From Talaromyces rugulosus (taxonomy: Eukaryota > Ascomycota > Eurotiomycetes > Eurotiales > Trichocomaceae), in NCBI RefSeq assembly GCF_013368755.1, contig NC_049564.1, positions 4,224,001 through 4,288,000 of the forward strand: a DNA stretch of 64,000 nucleotides, read 5' to 3'. The notes under the pieces were generated by a model. The model saw only the letters and a program-made list of their open reading frames with translations. It was not told the origin of the DNA and searched no databases. Each line of letters begins with the position of its first letter. The stretch's first letter is position 1. Below, piece by piece: positions 33,656 to 45,275 of the stretch. A program made the position numbers and the translations under genes.

Positions 33656-36600
33656 ATGGCTAGTGAGGGACAGGAGATCGCCATTATAGGCTCTGGGTGT
33701 CGGTTTCCTGGAAATGCCAACTCGCCGTCAAAGCTCTGGGCACTGTTACGAGATCCAACCTCCGTGGCAAGCAAAGTCCCAGCCCTTGGTGGATACTACC
33801 ACGAGGACGCGCTGTATCATGGCCATGCCAACGTAAAGGAGGCATATCTGTTAGCCGGTGATGATACCCACCGACGCTTCGATGCCGCCTTCTTTGGCAT
33901 CAAGCCCTCCGAGGCAAATGTACTGGATCCCCAGGTCCGATTACTTCTCGAGACCATTTACGAGGCCCTTGAGGATGGCGGACAGCCCATTGATTCACTG
34001 AGAGGCTCGGACACAGCCGTATATGCGGGGCAGATGGTGAACGATTACGAGCTGCTGATGTATCGAGACCATGAGAACCTGGGCAGATACCATGCCACTG
34101 GCACATCGCGGACCATGCTCTCAAACCGGGTCTCTTTTTTCTTCGACTGGCGCGGCCCATCAATGACAATTGACACGGCATGCAGCTCCAGTCTGGTTGC
34201 CCTGCATAATGCGGTCCAGCAACTGCAATCAGGGCACTCGCGTGTCGCAATCGTGGCTGGATCCAATCTTATATATGACGTGGGCTCCTTCATTGCCGAA
34301 ACCAACCTGCAAATGCTCTCACCCAACGGTCAATCACGCATGTGGGATGCCGACGCCGACGGCTACGCCCGAGGAGAAGGCGTCTCTGCTGTCGTGCTCA
34401 AGACACGTGAGGCTGCTGAGGCCGATGGAGACCATATCGACTGTATTATCCGGGCCACGGCCGTAAATCAGGATGGCAAGACACCTGGTCAGACGATGTA
34501 AGCAACTAACTAATCTGTCTGTCTGTCTGGCAACTGACTGACAATCTTCTAGGCCAAGTGCATCTGCACAGGCACAACTCATCCGAGATTGTTATGCTCG
34601 TGCCGGGCTAGACTTGACAAATACTGCACACCATCCGCAGTATTTCGAGGCACACGGGACAGGCACGCCTGCGGGTGATCCGATTGAGGCCGAAGCCATC
34701 AGTTCCGCCTTCTTTCCAGGCGTGTCAAACCCATCGTCGATGTTTGTCGGTAGCATCAAGACCGTTATCGGCCACACTGAAGGGACAGCCGGCATCGCAG
34801 GACTACTCAAGGCATCACTCGCCCTGCAGAACAAGCAGATCCCGCCCAATCTTCTCTTTAAAAACCTCAACCCTCGCGTCAAGCCGTTCTACGACCATTT
34901 GCACATACCAACAACGCTGACACCATGGCCATTCGTTGCTAGCGACTACCCACGTCGAGCAAGCGTCAACAGGTAAGATTTTCTGGGGTAGTGTTAGTTT
35001 GTATATTCTGTTCTGTGAGCTAATGCCGTGCTAGCTTTGGTTTCGGAGGGACTAACGCTCACGCCATTCTCGAAAGCTATATCCCTTCGCTCCAATTTTC
35101 CCTTCAAAACCAGGTTCCATCAACCGTGTATATTCCCTTTGTTTTTTCTGCGTTCTCAGAAGCCTCTCTCAAGTCGTATCTGGCAATATTCAGTGCCTAT
35201 CTGCGTGAAAACAAGACCACACATGACCTAAGGGATATTGCGTACTCATTAGACGTACGACGAACACGCCATCAGGTAGTCACTACTATAAGTGCATCCA
35301 CTGCCGATGAGCTCTGTGACAAGATTGAGAAAAAGCTCGAGTTGTCACGCACAGACCCTGATCAGCGCGTTGGTATAAGAGCAATGCACCAAACACCAGA
35401 AACAAGGAAGCCTCGAGTGCTCGGAGTTTTTACGGGACAGGGAGCCCAATGGGCCCAGATGGGATTGGAGTTAATAACTACATCTGCCGTTGCAAAAGCC
35501 ACTCTGGAAAGTCTTCAAAAACGACTTGACCAACTCCCCGACGCAGATCGCCCTACATGGTCACTTTTACAAGAGCTTGAGAGGGACTCTTCCTCCTCGC
35601 ATGTAATGGAAGCTACCTTTTCACAGCCCCTCTGCACAGCGATACAAATCCTCCAAATAAACCTACTACGCGCTGCCGGCATCGAATTTACTGCTGTAGT
35701 TGGCCATTCTTCCGGCGAGATTGCGGCCGCCTACGCGGCCGGCCTAATCTCAGAAGAAGACGCTATCTGCATTGCTTATTACCGCGGGCTATCCTCGTCG
35801 CTTTCACAGGGCCTTAATAAAAAGTCGGGAGCTATGATGGCTGTGGGGACATCTTCCGAAGATGCTGAAGATCTTTTAGGGTATCCCGAGTTTGAGGGGC
35901 GTGCGTGTGTGGCAGCAGTCAATTCAGCAACGAGTGTGACCATTTCCGGAGATCGAGAAGCTCTCGAAGAATTGAAAGTTGTTTTCGAGGACGAACATAA
36001 GCAAGCAAGATTTCTCAAAGTGGACAAGGCTTATCATTCCCATCACATGAAGGAATACTCTGCCAAATACCTGGAATCTCTTCTAGCCTCGAACATTCAA
36101 GTAGGCCCTGGTAATCAAACATCTTGGTTCTCCAGTGTTTATGAATCAGAAATCAAGGGTCTGGATTCGCTGAAGGGGCCATACTGGGACGACAACATGG
36201 TCAAACCGGTGCTTTTTATGCAGGCTGTCGATAACGCGTGTGCTTCTATAGGAAATTTCGACCTAGCTATCGAATTAGGTCCACACCCGGCTCTCAAGGG
36301 ACCTGCGCTTCAGACCATACAAGAAAGGCTTTCACAACAGATTCCTTATACCGGTCTTTTCACTCGCGGCGTCCCAGCCATCACCGCCTTTTCTGAAGGG
36401 CTTGGATACTGCTGGACTCACCTTGACCAAGGGGTCGTCAGTCTACAAAACTACGATAAATTTATATCCGAAAACTTAAGCTCCAAACTAGTCAAGGGGC
36501 TTCCTACGTACGCATGGGATCATGAAAACGAATATTGGCACGAGACGAGATACGGCAGAGCAATTCGCATGCGGCCCGGTCCAGTACACGATCTATTGGG

Positions 36601-39600
36601 TCACTTGACTCCAAATAGCACCGATCAGGATATGCGATGGCGCCACTTTTTGCGTCTGTCGGAGCTGAAGTGGGCGACAGGACACAGATTGCAGAATCTT
36701 ACTGTCTTTCCTGCTGCCGGGTATATCGTCAGTGTCGTAGAAGCAGCCAGGTCGCTGTGCAACGATGCTTCCGCGACTTTGATTGAAATTCTCGATGTCG
36801 ACATTGACTCAGCTTTAATATTCGACAATGATGATGTGAGTATTGAGATAATAATTTCTCTGACAGACATTACAAGACGTGGAAACAAGGCAATTGAAGC
36901 CAACTTCAAGTATCATGCTACATCGGGCAAAGACACCGAACCGCTGAAACTAAAAGCCAGTGGCCGTGTACAAATTCACTTGGGCCAGCCCAGTCGTACG
37001 GCCCTTCCTCCTCGTCCCCAAAAACGAGCAAACTTAATTTCTATCAGCGAGAAAAAGTTCTACGAGTCTATATCGGAACTTGGTTACCAGTATACTGGCC
37101 AGTTTGCGTCACTGGAGAGGATTGAAAGAAAGCTCGGCGCTGCAACGGGGTTCGTCTCCATCACAGAACCATCTAAATATCTAATTCATCCTGGAGCACT
37201 AGATGCCGCCTTTGTAGGTTGATTGCTGTACCATGTATTTCTCATGAAATACTGCTAATCAATGTCGCAGCAATCCACCCACCTGACGTATGCAGCTCCT
37301 GACGATGGCGCATCAAGGTCGATCTATATTCCAAAAAGGATCAAGCGTCTTACTTTCAATCCAGATCTCTGTGCACATGCGAGAAGCAAGCAGAAAGCTC
37401 TGGCTTTTGACGCAGCTCAACCAATCGAACTTCCCCATGCCAATAAGTTATGTGATATCAATTTGTATCCAGAAGATCTGGATAATGCCATGATCCGTGT
37501 TCAAGGATTGGAATGCGTTCCATTTTCCAGGCAGACAATTAAGGACGATAAAGAAGCCTTTTCTAATATTGTATGGGATGTTCTTGATCCCGACGCCCGG
37601 GCCATAGCCTGGGACCGGTCAAAAACATCTAGCTCGTTAGAACTCGCTGGTCTTCTTGAAAGGGTTGCGGGCTTTTACTTGCGAAGACTGGACAAAGAAG
37701 TACCAGAAGACCACCCATCAAGATACGAGGCGCCCTACAAAGGTTTACTGAAATACGTATCAAATATCTCTTCCCAGTCATGTACCGCGAGGTCACAGCT
37801 CACGCAAGCACATTGGGATCATGATACTCCGGAGGTCCTGGCTGCAGTGTGTAAACAATATGCTGATATTATTGACATGAAGCTGGTCTTTGATTGTGGA
37901 AAGAACCTGGCAAGCTCCGTTACGGCTGAAAAGTTTCCCGGAGATGTCTCCGGTTTGATGGAAGAATGGTATAGCAATGGTTCTGGAGTAAAGGATTTCA
38001 CAACGCATCTGGCTGGAATATTGAAGCAGATGGTTCATCGATACCCTCAGATGCATATCCTCGAAGTTGGACAGGAAGTTGGTACCGCTACAAACGTAAT
38101 ATTGTCCGAGATAGGCCCAAGATTCGCTTCTTACACTATTGCCGCGCCTACAGAGACCTCATTTGATCCGGATCAAACTCTTCCCGATACATACAAGACC
38201 AAAGTTATTCCCAAAGTATTGAACCTCTCAAAGAATCCACGAGAACAAGGCTTCACGGAAAGATCCTTTGATGTGGTTGTGGCGTCTCTTATTCTACACC
38301 AAAGTCCAGAACTTGAGCAATCTCTGCGCAATGCACGCCGCCTGCTGAAGCCAGGTGGCCATCTCATCGTACTAGAGTTACGGCCCTCTCTCCCTTACTT
38401 CTTCAGTGTTGTCTTCGGTGCACACTCTCACCAGTGGTTCAATGCCGAAGAAGGCAGAACCTCATTCCCGGCTGTCACACTCTCGGAATGGGACAGTTTG
38501 CTACATAAAACTGGCTTTTCGGGGATTGACACCAGTACTGTGGAAGAGAATGACATAGGAGTGCCATTTGATATCTTTGTATCCCAAGCTATGGACGAGA
38601 AGATTGCCTTCCTTCGCGAGCCGCTTTCAACCCCTTTCCCCGTTTCATCGTCGGAACCAACAATACAAGACCTCTTGATACTGGGTGGAAATAGTTCAAA
38701 AACAGCTACGCTTATTACCCAACTCTCATCAGCTCTCCAAGGACATTGTGGCAGTCTCAGAACCGCACGCTCGATAGATTCGGTCAACGTCGACATTTCA
38801 CCGAAAACTATCATTTTAAGCTTGGCCGATTTAGACGCAAGCGAATTTAAGGAGCTTGACGAATCGAAATGGGATGCCTTGAAAAAAATAGTTTCCCATA
38901 CAGGGGCCCTAGTATGGGTCACCCATGGTCGCTTTGCGGATGATCCACATGCGAATATGATGCTGGGTTTGCTCCGTGGTGCTGCCCGCGATAATTCAAC
39001 TCTTGATTACCTGCTATTGGACATTGAGGAATCTCACAGAATTGAACACAACTTCATCGCGGAAACTATTTTACGGCACAAGGCGGCTTCTCAGTGGCGA
39101 GAACGTGAAAGCATTATCAGCTATAGCGTTGAAAGCGAGTTAGTCCTAGACAAAACCGGCCGACTTTTGATCCCTCGTCTCATCATGAACGAAAGGATGA
39201 ATGATCGTTACAATTCAAACTGGAGACAGATTCGTGAACCAGCTCGACCCAGCTTCGACAATATTGCTATATCAACATCTGACTCAGGGTGGGATGTCGT
39301 GTTGGAACCGTTACCCCCCTGTGACGGAGTGCAGTTGCGAACCACGCACTCACTACTATCACCCATTAGGGTTGCTAGTTCTGGCTGCATGTATGTAAGC
39401 CTCAGCAGTGGCAAACACTCTGGTGATAAAATAATAGCCTTATCATCCAAGAATAACTCTGTTGTGACCCCGCAAGAAGAGTTATCAATTCCCGTCAAGG
39501 TACCACCTGGCTCTGAAGCTCGCTTTTTGTGGTTGACAGCCCACTACTTACTGGCATCATCTATTTTGAAAGGTCTCTCTCAAGATGACCAAGTGTTGAT

Positions 39601-42600
39601 CCATGAGCCTAGTCTAGAATTCTCTACAGCCATTGCCGAGGAAGCGTCAATTCTCGGTGTAGAGAGCACATTCACCACCACAAACAATGATACCCCGGAC
39701 AATTGGGTAGCTCTTCACCCTTTTGCTTTGGAGCAGCCTATGTTATCACGTCTTGAAGACGAAAACTTTTCGGTATTCGTCGACATGACACCCCGGGAGG
39801 AAACCGAGTCCGTTGCAGACCTTGTCGCGACTGCACTTCCAGCTCCCTGTAGGAAAGAAAGCCTAAGGACGCTGTTTGGGAATAACGCTTGGACCCCCAA
39901 AGGCTCACACGTGAAAGAAATACAAACCCGTCTCCTGAGAGCAGTTTCGTGGGCTTCCGGTATGCTTAGCAGGTCTCATTGCGAGCATATGACAAGCTTT
40001 GCGATCGATGGCCTTCCGGAAACCGCCAGCCAACTAGAACCATTTGCCATTGTCGAATGGGATACAGTCCCCGAGGTCTCGGTTAAAGTTCAGCCTGTGG
40101 ATACACTAGTATCATTTTCTAACAAGAAAACTTATTGGCTTGTCGGGCTCACTGGCGGGCTTGGCTTATCTCTGTGCGAGTGGATGGTGCAACGAGGTGC
40201 GCGATATTTTGCCATCTCTAGTCGTACACCCAATGTTGAAAAGGCTTGGTTGGATGAGATGAACAAAAAGGGAGTTCAAGTGAAGATTTCCGCCTGGTCA
40301 GTGAAACTTTCCGATAAAGAAAGCGGTTTGTTTTCTTTTTTTGGTTTTTTTAGCTGATTTGAACTAGTGACCTAACCAATAGAGACCAAGTACACGGGCT
40401 CTACTCTGAAATTTGCGAGGGTATGCCAGCTATTGCTGGTGTTGCTCAGGGTGCCATGGTTCTGGAAGATGTAGCTATTCAGAACATGACTCTCGAGCAA
40501 CTATTACGGGTCACAAAACCAAAGGTCGAGGGTAGCATCCACTTAAACGACCTCTTCCAAGAGAACACATTGGACTTTTTCGTGTTTTTCTCGTCCGTGT
40601 CATCTGTAGTTGGAAATCATGGGCAAGCAAATTACGCGGCAGCCAACACATTCATGGCCAGTCTTGCCGAACTACGTAGACGACGAGGTCTTGCTGCATC
40701 AGTCATGGATATTGGCGCCGTTTTTGGCGTGGGCTACATTACCCGGTCCAAAAATGAAAAATTGATGGGAAAAGTAACAATGCAATCAGGAGGTTACGTT
40801 CGCACTTCTGAACGAGACTTCCATCAGCTTTTTGGAGAAGCTGTGCTTGCAGGGAAACCTGGATCCACTGGCCCTATCGAGCTCGTATCTGGGGTACGAA
40901 GGATTAGTCAACAAGAAGAAGACCGGCCTGTTTGGGAAACATGGCCACGCATGAGCCACTTTATCATAGACCATGAAGGACATGAGGATACGGCAGAGTC
41001 TAGCAATAAGGCTCATATCCCAGTCAAGGTACGACTTGCAGAGGCCCGAAACAACGAAGAAGCCTATGGAATTGTGTGGGATGCTTTTGTTCGCAAGCTC
41101 CAATCGCTATTTCAGATTGACATTACTGGTCTTACCAAGGCTGAGCTGGGTGCTATGCGTTTAGACCAAATGGGTATCGACTCTCTTGCAGCGGTTGAAA
41201 TTCGCGGTTGGCTCATGAAAACGTTCGAAGCCAACCTCCCCGTTCTCAAAATTCTCAATGGCATATCTGTTGGCGAGCTGGTTGATGAAGCAACAGAAGC
41301 AATCCCATCACATCTTGTTCCAAACATAGCCGGGTGTTCTGTTGAGCAAACCAGCTCTCAAAATTCCGACTCTAGCCAGGATGTGCCTAGTAGTTCCGAC
41401 ACGGCCATTAATAGTCCATGTGATTCTGATCAAGGGACGTTGTCCAATTCAGAATTTTCATCGGACCAAGAATATGTGACTGCTATAGACTCTAAGGCGA
41501 CAATCCTTAGGTCGATCCCGGTTTCTTTCACCCAAGCGAGGTTCTATCCTTCGGGTCTTTTCTTGGAGGATAAAGTCGGCCTCAATCATATTGCATGGGC
41601 TCGTTTTACTGGGGAAGTAAGCCCAGAAGGGCTACAACGGGCACTACATTCTCTAACCGAACAGCACGAAATCTTAAGGACCGCATTCTTTGACCAAGCC
41701 GGAAAGCAGATGCAGCACATATTGGATACCAGCCCCGTTTATGTGGAGCACAAACAGATTCAAACCGAAGATGAAGTGACCGAATTAGTCGTGTCTCTTC
41801 AAAAGGGATACGTTTATAATGTATCGAGAGGCGAAACTATGCGGGTTATTTTGCTCTCTCGCTCAGCGACCGAGAACTATCTCATATTAGGTGTACACCC
41901 TCTCGTCCTTGATGCAACGTCGTTTCAAATATACTTGAAATGGCTTGCGTTTCACTACGCTTCTCCGAATAAAATACGTCGGGTGAAGCAGTTTGCCGAG
42001 TCTTCTGAGCAGAGACACGCGGACTATGCCGCAGGGAAGTTTGAGGCTGAGCTACAGTTTTGGCGAAACGAATTTTCGACGCCAATAAAGCCGTTACCCC
42101 TGTTGACGTTGGCCAAAGTAAACGAGCGTCCAAAACTAAAGGCATACGAAAATATCCGATCTTCTTTGACCATTGATGTGGACACCAAAGCACGGATTCT
42201 CGAAATATGCCGTCGTGTTCGGGTAACGCCTTTCCATTTCTACCTAGCAGTTCTCCGCGTCTTATTACTTCGGTATACTGCTTATGGTGATAATAGTGAA
42301 GATGTTACAATTGCAGTTGCCGAGAATGGAAGAGGCTACGATGCCGAAGAGATGGATGTTATCGGGCCCCTTTATAATCTTGTGCTCGTGCGTCTTCTTA
42401 CCCAACAATCTACAAGGTTTGAAGATTTGTTGGAAACAACAAGAAATAAAACATACGCTGCACTGTCAAACTCAAAGCTTCCATATCCGATGCTTGTGGA
42501 AGAGTAAGTTTTTTTTTTTTTCTATACCCTTCGCCGCTTCATTACATGCCAACTAATCCTTTCCCCTACAGGCTCAGTCTCCAGCGCACCGCCAAAGACT

Positions 42601-42899
42601 ATCCTTTCGTCCAGGTTTTTGCCGACTACCGCGTGGGACAGCGCACGACCACGGAATTTGGCGAAAATAACGAACTTGTCATGATGGGGTTTGATTTTAA
42701 GGTCCCTTATGATGTTTTCCTTGACACGATCGACGTGCCGGAGGGCGAGTGCCTCCACGAGCTGTTCCTACGGAATGATCTTTTCGGGAAAGATGAAGCA
42801 GACCGCCTTGCTAGGAGCTATAAAAGCTTGGTGGTTGCATTTGCTAAGCATCCGGCAATGACTCTAGGTCAGGATCTCGAGTCTGGGGGGGAAGAGTGA
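33656..42899 (+). CDS. LovB-type highly reducing polyketide synthase, KS-AT-DH-MT-ER0-KR-ACP-C
   Basis: Six exons: 33656-34497, 34553-34972, 35035-37213, 37271-40325, 40385-42503 and 42572-42899, giving 8943 nt and 2980 residues in frame (LovB has 3038). KS: C176 in DTACSSS, H315 in EAHGTG and H355 in GHTEG, all present. AT: S646 in GHSSG. DH: histidine at about 970 in WATGHRLQN and aspartate in [11 protein letters not shown] at about 1405: ILEVGQEVG, a damaged SAM motif. ER region: no GxGxxG cofactor motif, so inactive. KR at about 2100: TGGLG, with FSSVSS and NYAAAN intact. ACP: GIDSL at about 2430. The C-terminal condensation domain (about 2545-2980) has HPLVLDA where HHxxxDG is normal, and no adenylation domain follows. 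The order and sequence match lovastatin nonaketide synthase-like enzymes that use a trans ER, as encoded beside it. No thioesterase domain is attached. The fourth intron (40326-40384) has the weakest splice signals. Confidence 0.95.
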
Positions 42900-43388
42900 T
42901 TTAGTAACTATGTAGTATATAAGTTTTTTGATTGTTTGGCGAATTTTGTTATCCACTAGATCGACGTGTTCTCAATTCAACAATCCATGAATCTAATTAA
43001 ATTGAATTTTAGAAGTGACATCCAGTTACATGTACAAGGATAAGGCACTGATTCTTTACATCCCTTGTCGATTTTAAAAGCCTGACCGAAACTACAAAGA
43101 AAACGGTTATATTAAATACAATAATACCGTATTATTCATGCAAGACAGTTACATTTTGGTTTAGCTCCCCGGACTGTATACAGTATATGCTCTGTAGATC
43201 CGGCGACTATGTAACCGGGCCGCTCGTGCTTCCCCATTTATGACCGAGGCTGTTGCAGGACGCTTATGAATGACGCCAACACCACCTTTTGTTAATAGTA
43301 CTACTTACTTGTAGCTCTTCCTCCGCATCATTCAACAAACAGGCAGCTAGACTTAATTTCAGAACATTCAGTTCAGCTGAGCGTCATC
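42900..43388. other. Intergenic between PKS and thioesterase-like gene
   Basis: No gene is visible. TACATGTA occurs at 43027-43034, downstream of the PKS stop. Confidence 0.45.
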
Positions 43389-44519
43389 ATGGCCTCGGGT
43401 AAAGCAGGCGGAGCTGTTGCTCTTTTCTCCGAAGCTACCAAGGCTGAGCAACTCGACTCTCACACATACCGAGTTAATCTCAACGCCGCCTTCTGTATTG
43501 GCGCAGGTACTTGATCTCCTCCTTTTCAGTCGCTTTCAATTGTTACTTGAACAAATAAATAGGTCACCTCTCTAATCTGGACCCTTTTAGTCCCCAATGG
43601 CGGCTACACATCCGCATGCATGCTCGCAGCAGCAAGCAAACACCTCAGCCCACGCGGCCAGCCCGACACACTAACCGCACACTTTGAGTATCCAAACAGG
43701 ACATCGACCGGGCCTGCTATTGTCGTAATTGAGGATGTCAAGCTCGGTCGCCAAATATCCACGCTCCATCTCACACTTTGGCAGGGTGGGCTTCTCTCAC
43801 AAGCGCCGTGGATTGACCGCTCCGTTTCACGCCGCATTATCCTCGCCTACACAACCCACACAAATCTACGCGCATTCTCTGGAATCTCGATGCCTACGGG
43901 CTACGAAGTAACGCCAGCTGCCGAGCTCCCATCAGTATCTGATTTTGAAGCTCTAAAGACCCACGGCGCCGACAATGCCTGGGAGGAGTCAAAACTTCCC
44001 AAGGGATGGGCCAGAATGATGCCGTCCTTGGCCAAATGGCGCTTTTATGTCCCTCGCGGGGAACCTCTAAGCCCCGGAGTACTGGATATGTGGATCCGGT
44101 TGACCAGCGGAGAAAAAATCACGCAAGGCGCGCTGGCGTATGTGGTTGATTCATTTCCGCACAACATGCACACGTTCCTGGCAGCGCCAGCACTGCGTGA
44201 GCTTCTGAATGCGCCGCATGAACGATCTAGCGATTCCGAGGTCAAGGATGTCCGGGAAAAGAATCAGCAGCGCGCCGAAATGTGGTTTCCGACTGTGGTG
44301 ATGAATATCGAAGCGAAGACGGCGCTTCCAGAGGAAGGTGTCGAGTGGCTATCTGTTCGGGTGTCGTCGAAGCAGATCAAAGACGGCAAGTTCGATCTCG
44401 AGGTGCTTGTACGCGATACTGATGGGGAGGTGGTTGCGTTGAGTAATCATGTTGCGATGATTCTGAGCGTTGAACGGAATACGGGCAAGAAGAGCAGTTC
44501 TTCAAAGGCTTCTTTGTAA
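43389..44519 (+). CDS. Hotdog-fold acyl-CoA thioesterase-like protein
   Basis: Two exons: 43389-43506 and 43591-44519, giving 1047 nt and 348 residues in frame. The first half begins with YRVNLNAAFCIGAVPNGGYTSACML, followed by LTAHFEYPNRTSTGPA and VIEDVKLGRQISTLHLTLWQ. The second half repeats the fold (DMWIRL...AYVVDSFPHNM...EWLSVRVSSKQIKDGKFDLEVLVRD). This is the double-hotdog TesB-like thioesterase arrangement. It could hydrolyse acyl thioesters and, by position, might help release the polyketide. Similar proteins occur widely in fungi outside clusters, so membership in the cluster is unproven. Confidence 0.8.
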
Positions 44520-45275
44520 CGATTTTCTTTAGGAAAATCATTTTCAACGTAATACCAGACTTTTGCTAAAGGGTTACCATGTTTCCGAATTCATTATCAA
44601 AGAAGAGCATGTAACATTTGAACTCGAGTAGCATTACTCCGTGCTGAATAGCTGCATGGTGGTTAGTATTAAGAACAAAGCAGATTCCAAAAAGGGCATT
44701 ATTTTTCACTTGATGCGTCAAAGAGCAGGGATCCCTGGCCAGTTTTCTCTGCAGGATCCAACGGGTCTTCAGCAGCTCCACCTTTTCTATATAACATTGT
44801 ATCTACTCCGGGTGGCCAATACATCTATGTCATATGCCGTGGAAATTTCCAGCTTTATCGGGAGTCGGACTGCATTCCGGGTAACTAAGAGGCTTGAGCC
44901 GTCCGTGTCAGAAAGGAACAAAGAGTACGGCTCAGCAGGCAATCATTTGCACAAACATTAGTTGAGGAACATAGAAAACCAGAATATTCAAAGAACTGCT
45001 TTATGCTATAAATACCTCAATGTGTGAGGAAACAACGGGAGAGCACTGCGCCTGCCGTGGAGGTAATTTGATGGGAACATCCGCTCCTGCCTCGCGAAAT
45101 GAAAGCCCCCGTCGACCAATTTATATCGTTACCAGTTGACCTCACCTTCTTCCTTATATATTTTTCCATTCGCAATCAACAACATTGTCATCTTCTCAGA
45201 TTGCAGACAGTCTATTCTGTTGGTTCTTCCGTTGTATACCGATATACCATCAGAGTCGGAGATCGGACAGACACT
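44520..45275 (+). promoter_or_regulatory. Intergenic, right edge of the polyketide cluster
   Basis: No convincing gene; a 106-codon open frame at 44641-44961 has no family features. TATAAATA at 45007-45014 may serve the next gene. Confidence 0.45.

Noticed and set aside
40317..40384. Truncated PKS ending in the KR domain (stop at 40357)
   Set aside because: The stop lies inside a 59-bp intron; removing 40326-40384 restores a continuous KR and links to the ACP and C domain in frame.
33656..42899. PKS-NRPS hybrid
   Set aside because: A condensation domain is present, but the frame stops right after it with no adenylation or peptidyl-carrier sequence downstream, as in LovB-type synthases.
44641..44961. 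106-codon open frame after the thioesterase-like gene
   Set aside because: Mixed composition without family features; reads through a likely 3' region.
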